Assembly (NCBI GenBank): GCA_025458905.1
Contig: JALORN010000029.1
Span: forward strand, 1 to 64,000
Length of the DNA: 64,000 nucleotides
Origin: Steroidobacteraceae bacterium
GTDB lineage: Bacteria; Pseudomonadota; Gammaproteobacteria; Steroidobacterales; Steroidobacteraceae
Direction of reading: 5' to 3'
Numbering within the stretch: position 1 is the stretch's first letter; each line of letters begins with the position of its first letter. The notes beneath the pieces are model-generated. The model did no database searches, had not been told where the DNA came from, and was given only the letters and a program-made list of their open reading frames with translations. A program made the position numbers and the translations under genes. Shown here in pieces: positions 1-8,052 of the stretch.

Positions 1-209
1 GTGCTTGAACTCCGGCGTGAAACTCCGCCTTCCCATCCAACACCTCCGAGATCATCATCGCACCTAACCTCGGTGTCCGGAAAACCGGGGCAAGCCCATC
101 CGGATTTTGCAGCAGCGCGGGACCTTCAATCACTCTAGATGCGACAGGGTGGTACGATGCTTCCGGTCCAGACGGGCTGCAGCAAATCACTGTTCCGGGT
201 CGGAGTGGG

Positions 210-896
210 GTGAGCTTCTTCGAGGACATGAGCGCGCGCCGCGACGCCCTTGCTTCGATGAACCTGGGCGTTAGCATGTTCGACATAGCGATTCGTGAGA
301 GTGGCGCTGGTATAGACGACGCGTTCAATGCTCTCTTTCCAGGTGTTGCTAGTGTGGTCTGGCGGGCACACGAACTGGAGTCGGCGATTTCGGTTAACCA
401 TGGCGATATCCTTCGGGCCATTGAAGGTGCAGTGGCCGCGGAAGAGTGGGATAAGGTGGACAACCTTGTTGAGAGCATGAATAGCGCTATGGAGGCTAGC
501 GGTGCACTCGCCGAGTTCGGGCTTACTGAAATTGGGCGCACTGGTGGAGGTGCTGCTGCGGACGACGCTGCGCGCGGTTTAGGCCGCGTTGGCGCCGGCA
601 CAGCTGTTGTCGGCGGCGCGTTCGGGGGTTACGAAGCCTGGAGGGGCTTCGCGACAGATGATGACGCTCGGATGTACGGTGGCTTCTTGGATATAGCTGC
701 AACCGGCGGAGCGGCGTTCCTCAGTGGAGGATGGACCTTGGCCGGTGCAGGTGCGTGGTATGCGGTCGGCGGTGGCGAAGGTGTAGTCGGCGCATTGAGT
801 GACACTTGGGATCGGATGAACGATCGATCTAATTGGAGCTTAGGCTACGGCGTCGCGGTGAGCAGCCCGGAGTCGTTAGGACAATGTCGACGGTGA
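210..896 (+). CDS. Hypothetical Gly/Ala-rich, membrane-prone protein
   Basis: I do not recognise a family. The protein is 228 aa from a GTG start. The N-terminal half is helical and acidic (FFEDMSARRDAL, WDKVDNLVESMNSAM). The C-terminal half, about residues 120-200, is Gly/Ala-rich and hydrophobic (AGTAVVGGAFGGYEAW, FLSGGWTLAGAGAWYAVGGG), as in pore-forming or pre-toxin regions of secreted toxins. The frame is open upstream from position 21 without an ATG or GTG, so this may be the 3' part of a longer gene. Base composition is clearly less G+C-rich than in everything after 1.64 kb. The next gene encodes a small membrane protein, so an effector/immunity pair is conceivable, but that rests only on context and composition. 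Confidence 0.55.
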   Translation: MSFFEDMSARRDALASMNLGVSMFDIAIRESGAGIDDAFNALFPGVASVVWRAHELESAISVNHGDILRAIEGAVAAEEWDKVDNLVESMNSAMEASGALAEFGLTEIGRTGGGAAADDAARGLGRVGAGTAVVGGAFGGYEAWRGFATDDDARMYGGFLDIAATGGAAFLSGGWTLAGAGAWYAVGGGEGVVGALSDTWDRMNDRSNWSLGYGVAVSSPESLGQCRR

Positions 897-945
897 TCGA
901 GCCAAATCGTCTTGGCTTACCGCGTAAGGGGCGGGAGGATGCGGT

Positions 946-1365
946 GTGATTCTGGCATACGTGGACGAGTTAGCGTTCGGGTTGAGCTTGATCGTGCCGA
1001 TACTCTTTATACTGGGTAAGCAGGCGTTGCTCATTGCACCGAGAGGCGATGTGGTGCTGAGAGTCTTTTTGGTTATCGCCGGCATGGGTGGCATTGCGGC
1101 CTACATCGCGGCAGCCGAGAAACAGAGCATTCTGGCCCTTGGACTTGTAGTGCCAGTGCTGCAGATTGGAGTTTATAGGCTTGCGGCTAGGATTTTTTTT
1201 GCCAAGTACGCTAGGCAGCCTGTGTCCGCTTACTGGGACCCAGACGCACGGCGAGAACGTGCGTTCGCTCCGGATCGCCTTTTCTCGTACTTTTTCACCG
1301 TATGGGCTTTCAGCTTGTCGCCAGTCGTATTGGGATACTTGAGTAAGGTTGTGGAGGGATCCTAG
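946..1365 (+). CDS. Small multi-pass membrane protein
   Basis: This is a 139-aa protein starting at GTG 946 behind a GGGAGG-type ribosome site. Hydrophobic segments lie at about residues 8-28 (ALLI-rich), 38-58 (VFLVIAGMGGIAAYIAAA), 64-82 and 115-133, giving three or four predicted membrane spans with a charged stretch between the last two (DPDARRERAF). No family is recognised. It follows the Gly/Ala-rich protein by 49 bases on the same strand and shares its lower G+C content, so the two were probably acquired together. By position it could be a cognate immunity or partner membrane protein, which is inference. Bases 1366-1642 downstream hold no gene that I can support. Confidence 0.55.
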   Translation: MILAYVDELAFGLSLIVPILFILGKQALLIAPRGDVVLRVFLVIAGMGGIAAYIAAAEKQSILALGLVVPVLQIGVYRLAARIFFAKYARQPVSAYWDPDARRERAFAPDRLFSYFFTVWAFSLSPVVLGYLSKVVEGS

Positions 1366-1642
1366 TAGGCATTGAACGGGGTATTGTGATCGCGGTAATT
1401 CTCAGTCGCGGTGTTTTCATTTCTGAACTGCGTTCGACGAGGTACTGCGGCAGATAGATTCGGCAGGGTTGTCGATTCGGGCGAGAAAGCGCTACGCGAC
1501 GAGACCACGCTCTGCAAGCGTCGCCGCACGGGCGCATGCCAAGGTTTGCTTTCCGACCGCCGTCACGCTTGCGTTTAGATGAATGATAAAGGACGTCATC
1601 AGTCACTAGCCCAGCGCGAGTCAGGACCAGCGTCGTTCGCAC

Positions 1643-2860
1643 CTACAGCGCCTTCGTAAAGAAGATCGCCCCCTCGACGCCCGCCCCCGCCGCGCCGGCG
1701 TTGATGCTGCCGGTGCCCTTGATGCCCCAGCCGCAGCCGCTGTCGTAGACGAGCTCGACCTTCTCCGAGAGCTTGGCCGGCCCGGGCAGGAAGCTCCCGG
1801 TGTCGACGCCGACGCCGATCGTCATGGAGTACGACCCGTCGGTCGGGTTGAACTGGGTGGAGCCGACCAGGGCGCCGGCGTTGCCTTCCCAGCCGACGTT
1901 GCCGGAGGAGTCGCTGCTGAAGCCCGCGGTGGCCTCGCCGCCACCGACCTTCGAGGTCGTCGAGGTTTCTCCGCTCTTCAGGTCGCGCGACGACTCGATC
2001 GTGTAGGCGCCATCGACGCCGACCGAGCCCTTGGTGCGCAGGTACTCGCTGGCCGCGCACTTGGGCGCTGCGGGCACCGCGGCTTCGCACTGTGGGCGGA
2101 TGTCCTGGTCGCTGCGCACGATGAAGGCGCGGTAGCGGACCTTCTTGATCAGGGCATCGTCGAGTTGCAGCTGCTGGTCGACGCGGATCGCCGGCGGGCC
2201 GGCCTGGTCGCCGCCGGTGAGTTTCATGACGAACGGGCCGCGCATCTTCGTCTTGTCCTGGGGCGGCAGCACCGACCACGGTCGGTGCTTCTCCCAGCGG
2301 CCGTTGTTCAGCAGGTCCATCGGCTCGCCGGGCAGGCCTTCGATCGTCACGGTGCCGTCGGGTGCCACCTGTCCGGTGAAGTTCCAGTCGCGGAACTGCC
2401 TGCCGTCCCTGAGGTTGACCGTGAATCCACCGGCGCCCGCGGCGGCGGCGGCCGGCGCGAGCATCATCGTCGGGCTCGCGGCATTGCCCTGGTAGACGTA
2501 CATGATGCGGCCGCGGCCGCTGATGGCGCCGCTGCGGCTCACGTCCATCGTGAACTGCTGCGCGCAGGCCTGGGTCTGCAGCATCAGGGTGGTCTGCGTC
2601 ATGCCCTTGCCGAAGCTGGTGACGGCGTCGCCTTCCTTGCCGGAGGTCGCGCTGATCACCTGCGCCTGGTAGCGCCCGACCCAGGCGGGCGGGATCTCGC
2701 CGGGCGCGGCGCTCGCGGGCGATGCGGCGCCGACCGCGGTGAGGGTCAGAACTGTGAAGAGGCCCGCAAGGCCCGCGGGGCCTCGCGAGCGGGCACGTGG
2801 CGCGGCGGGTCGCGGCGCACCGCGGTGCAGGAATCGACACTCGCGTCGACGGGCGTTCAT
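1643..2860 (-). CDS. Secreted protein of unknown function
   Basis: The predicted protein is 405 aa, starting at ATG 2860 preceded by a strong AAGGAGG site. The ATG overlaps the stop of the TPR gene (ATGA), so the two are translationally coupled. A long, Arg-rich n-region is followed by a hydrophobic stretch and an AxA site (GLFTVLTLTAVGAASPASAA), a signal peptide for export. The mature part is rich in Gly/Thr/Ser with many short beta-like segments. It shows patterns such as GDWNFTGQVAPDGTVT that recall lipocalin or porin-like strands, and a few Cys. No catalytic motif is seen. Co-translation with an exported TPR/lipocalin-like protein suggests a shared periplasmic or outer-membrane role. Confidence 0.7.
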   Translation of the reverse strand: MNARRRECRFLHRGAPRPAAPRARSRGPAGLAGLFTVLTLTAVGAASPASAAPGEIPPAWVGRYQAQVISATSGKEGDAVTSFGKGMTQTTLMLQTQACAQQFTMDVSRSGAISGRGRIMYVYQGNAASPTMMLAPAAAAAGAGGFTVNLRDGRQFRDWNFTGQVAPDGTVTIEGLPGEPMDLLNNGRWEKHRPWSVLPPQDKTKMRGPFVMKLTGGDQAGPPAIRVDQQLQLDDALIKKVRYRAFIVRSDQDIRPQCEAAVPAAPKCAASEYLRTKGSVGVDGAYTIESSRDLKSGETSTTSKVGGGEATAGFSSDSSGNVGWEGNAGALVGSTQFNPTDGSYSMTIGVGVDTGSFLPGPAKLSEKVELVYDSGCGWGIKGTGSINAGAAGAGVEGAIFFTKAL

Positions 2861-3840
2861 CGCGCACCCTCCTTGCCCGAACCCGAATAGCCCTTGGCGT
2901 AGGCCTTGCGATAGGCGGCGAGCGCGGGCTCCTTCCCGCCTTCCTGCTCGAGCACGCGACCCATCGCGTAGTCGTAGAGGCCGTTCTGCGGCGCGAGGGC
3001 CTGGGCCTTCTGCAAGGCGGCACGCGCGCACGCGGTGTCCTTCAGCGCGAGGCAGCCGATCGCGAGGCTGCCGAAGGGCGGGTCCAGGTTCGGGTAGTTC
3101 GCGGTCACCCACTCGAGGATGCGGCGCGCATCGCCCTGCGAGCCGATCTCCTGCAGGGTGGTCGCGAGGTTGTGCAGGTAGACCGCATTGGTGGGCTGCA
3201 GGACGGCGGCGCGCGCGAAGCCGTACCAGGCCTCGCGGTAGTAGCCCTTCATGAAGAAGATCGCGCCCTGTGCATACCACGCCTCGGCCTCGCCGCCGGC
3301 ATAGCGGCCGGCGTTGGCCTTGGCGCGCTGTGCCATCGCCTGGCGCTCGCGGTCGTTGCCGAACGCCTCGGCCACCTTCTGCACGCGCGCCAGCAGCTGC
3401 GGCATCGTCTCGCTGGCCGGCTTCGGCGGCACCTTCGACAGGAAGGACTGCAGCGCCGCGGGCGTCATCCACATCGACCAGCCAGGCTCGTCGCTGAGCA
3501 TCTGGAACGGCAGCACCAGCGTGTCGGCCGAGCGGCTGAAGGCGCCGCTGCGCCGGCCTTGGGCCATGTCCTGGAACGCGACCGTGATCTGCCGGCCCTT
3601 CACCGAATACGTGCCGGTGTCCGTCACGGTCTCGTCGGGCTGGGTCGCCTTCAGCGTGAACTTGCCGTTGCCGAAGGTGATCTCGACGACGGCGCCGGCC
3701 TTCGGCACCTTGCCGTCCTGGTCCTTCATCAGGCGCCAGGTGCCAGTGGGGTCGGCCGAGGACGGGCCGGCGGAGACGGGCAGGCTGGCTGCGACCAGCA
3801 GCAGCGACAGCAGGACTCGGGGAAGGGCGGACGGGCGCAC
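2857..3840 (-). CDS. Exported lipocalin-like and TPR-repeat protein
   Basis: This 327-aa protein has a clear signal peptide (residues 1-24, LLSLLLVAASLPVSA). A beta-rich N-terminal section (TGTWRLMKD, KFTLKATQPDETVTDTGTYSVKGR, about 30-125) resembles the lipocalin-like domains used in bacterial tolerance proteins. It is followed by TPR-like helical repeats at about 175-320 (AEAWYAQGAIFFMKGYYREA, NAVYLHNLATTLQEIG, YDYAMGRVLEQEG). TPR proteins usually act as scaffolds, so a periplasmic protein-binding role is likely. It is upstream of and overlaps the secreted-protein gene. Its start codon lies 13 bases from the end of a perfect 41-bp inverted repeat, so any transcript from further upstream would carry a very stable hairpin close to its ribosome site. 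Confidence 0.72.
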   Translation of the reverse strand: MRPSALPRVLLSLLLVAASLPVSAGPSSADPTGTWRLMKDQDGKVPKAGAVVEITFGNGKFTLKATQPDETVTDTGTYSVKGRQITVAFQDMAQGRRSGAFSRSADTLVLPFQMLSDEPGWSMWMTPAALQSFLSKVPPKPASETMPQLLARVQKVAEAFGNDRERQAMAQRAKANAGRYAGGEAEAWYAQGAIFFMKGYYREAWYGFARAAVLQPTNAVYLHNLATTLQEIGSQGDARRILEWVTANYPNLDPPFGSLAIGCLALKDTACARAALQKAQALAPQNGLYDYAMGRVLEQEGGKEPALAAYRKAYAKGYSGSGKEGAR

Positions 3841-3852
3841 GCGGGCCTCGGA

Positions 3853-3937
3853 GAAAAAAAGGGGACAGATTTATTTTCCGATTTACTTTCCCGGGACGGG
3901 AAAGTAAATCGGAAAATAAATCTGTCCCCTTTTTTTC
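3853..3937. repeat. Perfect 41-bp inverted repeat with CTGTCCCC core
   Basis: The two 41-base arms (3853-3893 and 3897-3937) are exact reverse complements with a 3-base loop (GGA). Each arm reads from a poly-A run through GGGGACAGATTTATTTTCC. It is A+T-rich in a very G+C-rich region. The right arm abuts the TAG stop codon of the SDR gene, and the left arm ends 13 bases before the start of the TPR gene. As RNA it would form a very stable hairpin flanked by A and U runs, able to terminate transcription on either strand. The core is the CTGTCCCC-type repeat known from many beta/gammaproteobacterial genomes, often near REP-associated transposases. A half copy occurs at 10358-10382. Confidence 0.95.
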
Positions 3938-4648
3938 CTACCAGGGTAGCGCCTGGCCGGTCCAGAGCCAGAACTTGCCGGAGCGCTCGGGGGTGAGGCC
4001 GTCGATCACGCGGCGCAGGCCGGCGATGCTCGGCGGCGCCTCGAGCGGGGCGCGTGGGCCGCCCATCCGTGTCTTGATCCAGCCGGGGCAGAAAGCGGCG
4101 GTGACGATGCCGCGCGGCGCGAGGTCGGGGGCGAGGTTCTGCATCAGCATGTTGAGCGCCGCCTTGCTGGTGCGGTAGGCATGGATGCCGCCCTTGGCGT
4201 TGGGCGAGGAGCCCTCGGTCGAGGAGATCGCGACGAGCTTCTTCTGCGTGCTCGCCGCGACGTGTTCGACGAAGGCCTCGGCCATCTTCATCGGTGCCAT
4301 CAGGTTCACGCGCAGCACCTCGGCCCAGATGCCATAGTCCATCGAGCCGAACTCCTGGCGGCGGTCGCCCTCCGCGTGCGCCTTCGGCCCGAACACGCCC
4401 GCGTTGTTCAGCAGCACGTCGATCGGGCGGCCGGCGAGGCGCCCGGCAAGCGCGTCGATCGTGGCGAAGTCGGCGACGTCGAGCGGGTGGACCTCGAGCG
4501 CCGGGCAAGAGGCGCGCAGTGCGTGCAGGTCACCGGCGCCGGCGGGATCGCGGCAGGTGGCGAGCACCTTCCAGCCGGACTCGGCGTATTGCCGGGCGAA
4601 CTCGAGGCCGAGGCCGCGGTTGGCGCCGGTGATCAGGACTACGGGCAT
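3938..4648 (-). CDS. Short-chain dehydrogenase/reductase (SDR)
   Basis: This 236-aa classical SDR has the Rossmann motif TGANRGLG at residues 7-14, NNAG at about 80-83, a Ser in the active-site strand (AISSTEGS) and YRTSKAAL carrying the catalytic Tyr/Lys pair. It should reduce or oxidise a carbonyl/alcohol with NAD(P)H; the substrate is unknown. The start at ATG 4648 follows a GGAGA site and puts the glycine motif at the usual distance. It is a close paralogue of the SDR at 51096-51818: both share the RPIDVLLN-type segment, VLRVN..PMKMAEAFV.HVAAS and a C-terminal LPW. The stop codon lies directly against the 41-bp inverted repeat. Confidence 0.88.
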   Translation of the reverse strand: MPVVLITGANRGLGLEFARQYAESGWKVLATCRDPAGAGDLHALRASCPALEVHPLDVADFATIDALAGRLAGRPIDVLLNNAGVFGPKAHAEGDRRQEFGSMDYGIWAEVLRVNLMAPMKMAEAFVEHVAASTQKKLVAISSTEGSSPNAKGGIHAYRTSKAALNMLMQNLAPDLAPRGIVTAAFCPGWIKTRMGGPRAPLEAPPSIAGLRRVIDGLTPERSGKFWLWTGQALPW

Positions 4649-4706
4649 GAGGTTCTCCGGGGCGGTGAACGGTGAGGATCGCGCGAAAGTGCCGGTCGGG
4701 CCAGGA

Positions 4707-5552
4707 TCACGCCGCTGCGCCGAACGTCGCGACGAACTCGCGGTGCAGCACCAGCGCGGGGTCCTCGCCGGCACGCGGCTGGTCGAGCTGGGACGTGCGA
4801 TAGCCGCTGCCGAGCCCGACCACGCGGACCCGCGTGCCGTCGACGGTGAAGCGCACGCGCCATTCCTTCACGGACAACACGAACGCCGACCCGTCCGGCC
4901 GGATCCGCCGGTAGGGATGGGGCTCGGGGCCCATCGAGAGCGTTGCGAGGATGCGCTCGCGCAGCGCGAGGCCCGAGCGCGACTCGACCCAGGCGATGCG
5001 CGCCTCGACCGACGCCTCGATGTCCACTGCGTGCGAGGCGACCGGGTCCGGCGGCGCAGCGCCCGGCGTCGCGCCCGAGTCCAGCCAGCCGCTGCGGGCA
5101 CCGGGATGCGCGTCGGTGTAGGGCACGTAGGGCTTGATGTCGAGCACCGGCGTGCCGTCGACCAGGTCGACGTCGAGCAGGTGCAGGGTCAGGCCCTCGA
5201 TGCGCTCGAGCCTCAGCGCCGACAGGCCGAGCGGGTTCGGCCGGTGCGGCGCGCGGGTCGAGAACACGCCCTTGCGGCCACTGGTGCTGCGCGGCGGCAG
5301 CACCTTGGGCCGCCAGGAGGGGTTCAGGTGGAACCAGAAGATCACCCAGACGTAGTCCCAGCCGTCGAGGTCCACGAGCGCGTGCTCGAAATTCCTACCG
5401 GGCAGCAGCTCGATGCGGCCGGGCACGCCCCGTGCGGCGCGCGGCTGGCGCGGTGCATCGACCTTGGTGACGAGGCCGGTGCGCGCGTAGCCGATCGGCT
5501 CGAGCGCCAGGCTCGAGGTCGATGCTGGCGGCAGGCTGTCCATCGCGGGCAT
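4707..5552 (-). CDS. trmO: tRNA-Thr(GGU) m(6)t(6)A37 methyltransferase TrmO (TsaA/YaeB family)
   Basis: TrmO-family proteins use SAM to N6-methylate the threonylcarbamoyl-adenosine at position 37 of tRNA-Thr. The 281-aa product carries the family hallmarks in order: an N-terminal PIGYARTGL segment, VPGRIELLP, WDYVWVIFWFH, the signature TRAPHRPNPLGLSALRLE, DLVDGTPVLDIKPYVPYTD, and a C-terminal extension with PYRRI and WRVRF as in the E. coli protein. Start codons at 5552 and 5543 are both possible and neither has a strong ribosome site. It is divergently oriented to the saccharopine-dehydrogenase-like gene, with about 50 bases between the starts. It is a housekeeping RNA-modification gene among metabolic genes. 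Confidence 0.9.
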   Translation of the reverse strand: MPAMDSLPPASTSSLALEPIGYARTGLVTKVDAPRQPRAARGVPGRIELLPGRNFEHALVDLDGWDYVWVIFWFHLNPSWRPKVLPPRSTSGRKGVFSTRAPHRPNPLGLSALRLERIEGLTLHLLDVDLVDGTPVLDIKPYVPYTDAHPGARSGWLDSGATPGAAPPDPVASHAVDIEASVEARIAWVESRSGLALRERILATLSMGPEPHPYRRIRPDGSAFVLSVKEWRVRFTVDGTRVRVVGLGSGYRTSQLDQPRAGEDPALVLHREFVATFGAAA

Positions 5553-5602
5553 TGTAGCCGCGGCGTCGCGGTGCCAAGGTGGCCGGGCAGGAGGTGGTGG
5601 AG

Positions 5603-6934
5603 ATGGCGCAGCCCAGCGGGTTCGTGCCGCGCGCATCGCGTCCGCTCGACCTCGTGGTGTTCGGCGCCTCGAGTTTCGTCGGGCGGCTGCTCTGCGAGGA
5701 GTTGTGGCGTCTGTACGGAAGCGGCCCAGACGGTGGCACAGGCGGCCCATTGCGCTGGGGCCTCGCCGGGCGGTCCCGGGCGCGGCTCGAGGCGGTGCGC
5801 GACGGACTGCGCGCGCGGGCGGAGGGCGAGCCTTCGGCAGCGCGCGGCGCCGCCTCGGGACTGCCCTGTCTCGTGGCGGACGCCGCGGACGCGGGGTCCC
5901 TCGCCGCGCTGTGCCGGCAGGCCCGGGTCGTGGTCTCCACGGTCGGTCCCTATGCCCTGCACGGCGAGCCGCTCGTGGCCGCGTGCGCCGCATCGGGCAC
6001 CGACTACGCGGACCTGACCGGCGAGGTGCCGTGGATCCGGCGGATGATCGAGCGTCACTCGGCCGCGGCGCTCGCCTCGGGTGCACGGCTGGTGCACTGC
6101 TGTGGGTTCGACTCGATTCCGTCGGACCTCGGCGTGCTGTTCCTGCAGCGCGAGGCGCAGCGGCGCCTCGGTGCCCCCTGTGCGCGGGTCTCGATGCGCG
6201 TACGGGCGATGCGCGGCGGCGTCTCGGGCGGGACCGTGGCGAGCCTGCTGAACGTGTTGCGCGAGGCCGCGGCCGATCCAGTGCTGCGCCGCATGCTGGT
6301 CGATCCTTACTCGCTGAGCCCCACCGAGTCGGCGGAGGTCGCCGGGGCCAGGCGCCCCCGGCAGCCGCGCACGCGCGGGGCACGCTTCGATCCCGAGTCG
6401 GGCTGCTGGACGGCGCCGTTCGTGATGAGCGCGATCAACGTGCCGGTCGTGCTGCGCAGCCACGCGCTGCTGGGCCATCCCTGGGGCGGCGGCTTCACCT
6501 ACGACGAGGCGGTCTCCACCGGCCGCGGCCTGCCGGGGCGGTTGCGCGCGAGCGGCCTCGCCGCCGGCCTGGCCGCGTTCACCGTGGCCGGCGCCCTGGC
6601 ACCGACGCGGGCGCTGCTCGAGCGCTTCGTGCTGCCGGCGCCGGGCGAGGGACCTGACGAGCCATCGCGCCGGCGCGGCTGCTTCGACCTGCGCTTCATG
6701 GGCACCACGGCCGATGGCCGGCACCTCGCGGCCCGGGTCACCGGTGATCGCGACCCGGGCTACGGCTCGACCGCGCGGATGCTGGCGCAGGCCGCGACCT
6801 GCCTCACCGAGACCACCGACGAGCCTGCGCGCCGCGGCGGGTCGTGGACGCCGGCGAGCCTGCTGGGCGAGCGACTGATCGAACGCCTCGAAGCTTTCGC
6901 GGGAGTGAAGTTCGAACTGCTGCCGGGCCGCTGA
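5603..6934 (+). CDS. Saccharopine dehydrogenase-like NAD(P)-binding protein (trans-acting enoyl reductase family)
   Basis: The product is 443 aa from ATG 5603, chosen because a perfect AGGAGG lies 8 bases upstream; an in-frame GTG exists at 5579. The N-terminal dinucleotide fold has VVFGASSFVGRLL. It is followed by STVGPYALHGEPLV, GTDYADLTGEVPW and HCCGFDSIPSDLG, the typical succession in the saccharopine-dehydrogenase/trans-acting enoyl reductase family. A hydrophobic stretch in the C-terminal half (ASGLAAGLAAFTVAGAL) suggests membrane association. In actinobacteria relatives work in lipid or polyketide reduction; the substrate here cannot be told. Confidence 0.85.
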   Translation: MAQPSGFVPRASRPLDLVVFGASSFVGRLLCEELWRLYGSGPDGGTGGPLRWGLAGRSRARLEAVRDGLRARAEGEPSAARGAASGLPCLVADAADAGSLAALCRQARVVVSTVGPYALHGEPLVAACAASGTDYADLTGEVPWIRRMIERHSAAALASGARLVHCCGFDSIPSDLGVLFLQREAQRRLGAPCARVSMRVRAMRGGVSGGTVASLLNVLREAAADPVLRRMLVDPYSLSPTESAEVAGARRPRQPRTRGARFDPESGCWTAPFVMSAINVPVVLRSHALLGHPWGGGFTYDEAVSTGRGLPGRLRASGLAAGLAAFTVAGALAPTRALLERFVLPAPGEGPDEPSRRRGCFDLRFMGTTADGRHLAARVTGDRDPGYGSTARMLAQAATCLTETTDEPARRGGSWTPASLLGERLIERLEAFAGVKFELLPGR

Positions 6935-6954
6935 TGCGCGGCCGCCGCACTCCG

Positions 6955-7977
6955 CTAGGACGAGGGCAGGGCGGGCGACCCGGCGAGGCGCGCTGCGATC
7001 CCGGACTCGAGCTCCCGCTGTTCGCGCGGATCGGCGAGCGGCCGGCTCTCCCAATGCGACAGGGGCCAGAGGGTCGCGGCCGCGTAGTCGGGTGCGTGCA
7101 GCTGGGGCTGCAGCTGGGCGAGCCAGTTGCGGACCGGCATCGCACGCTGCGCGCGCAGCCGCTCGAGGTCGATCGTCGCGGTGGCGTGGGCTTCGGCATC
7201 GACGGTCGTGGCGGCGAGCACGCGGCCCTCCGGGTCGATCACCTGCGAGGGCCAGCGGGCCTGCATCTGCGGGCCCGTCGAGTCGAGCGGGCCCATGTTG
7301 GCACTGACGAGGTAGCAGACGTTCTCGTGCGCGCGCACCTCGCGAAGGTGGGTGAAGCCCGAACCTTCGTCGCCGGCGGCAAAGGCCGAGCCGAGCGGAT
7401 GCAGGATCACGTCCGCGCCGCGCATCGCCAGCGCCCGCGCGACCTCGGGAAACTGTGCGTCCCAGGCGATCATCATGCCGAGGCGACCGAGCGGCGTCTC
7501 GACCACCGGGAACAACGACTCGCGGCCGAACAGCTCGACCCAGCGCTGGTACACGTCCCCGGGCCGGGTCTTTGCCGAGAGGGCATAGAGCTTGCGGTAG
7601 CGCAGCACCAGCTCGCCGTCGGGCGCGACCACGAAGCCGGTCAGGAAATGCCGGCCCGGAAACTCCGGCATCGCCTCGAACAACGTCCCGGCGACGTACG
7701 CGTCGAGCTCGCGCGCGAGCCGGCCGATGCGCTCGGTCTCGGGCCCCGGCAGGCGGACGGCCGCGGCATTCCAGTCGGCGAGCGGCACGCCCATCGCCCA
7801 GCCGTGGAACGAGAACTCGGGCAACAGGAACAGGCGGCTGCCGGTCTCGGCGGCGAGGCGACGCAACACGGCCTCGGTGTGGCCGAAGTTGGCGACGAAG
7901 CGGGCCGGGTCGAAGCCTCGGCCGGCGACGAAGCTCGAGGTCAGCGCAAGCTGGACGGCAGTCGCGGAATACTTCAT
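6955..7977 (-). CDS. Nitrilase-superfamily homologue lacking the catalytic Cys
   Basis: This 340-aa protein has the carbon-nitrogen hydrolase fold. The catalytic Glu is present in LPEFSFHGW (E54) and the Lys in LRYRKLYAL (K129). At the nucleophile position, where the family has ICxDxxFPE, this protein reads MMIAWDAQFPEVARAL: the Cys is Ala171 (codon 7465-7467, GCC on the coding strand). The rest of that block and RGADVILHPLG are well kept. It therefore cannot use the usual thioester mechanism and may be a pseudo-enzyme or binding/scaffold protein. The gene follows an amidohydrolase gene on the same strand after 75 bases, so the two are probably co-transcribed. Confidence 0.88.
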   Translation of the reverse strand: MKYSATAVQLALTSSFVAGRGFDPARFVANFGHTEAVLRRLAAETGSRLFLLPEFSFHGWAMGVPLADWNAAAVRLPGPETERIGRLARELDAYVAGTLFEAMPEFPGRHFLTGFVVAPDGELVLRYRKLYALSAKTRPGDVYQRWVELFGRESLFPVVETPLGRLGMMIAWDAQFPEVARALAMRGADVILHPLGSAFAAGDEGSGFTHLREVRAHENVCYLVSANMGPLDSTGPQMQARWPSQVIDPEGRVLAATTVDAEAHATATIDLERLRAQRAMPVRNWLAQLQPQLHAPDYAAATLWPLSHWESRPLADPREQRELESGIAARLAGSPALPSS

Positions 7978-8052
7978 GCGTGACCGGCCTGGACACCCCG
8001 AACGTGGGCCCGGTCGCCCTGCGGGGTGCTCGAAAGGGGCGACGGGCCGCGA

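Noticed and set aside
139-213. Short frame from ATG 139 ahead of the first gene
   Set aside because: Only 24 codons with no ribosome site; it overlaps the open frame that continues the first gene upstream.
1366-1642. Gene or RNA in the gap after the small membrane protein
   Set aside because: No frame with a sensible start and no clear hairpin-plus-T-run was found; it is left unannotated.
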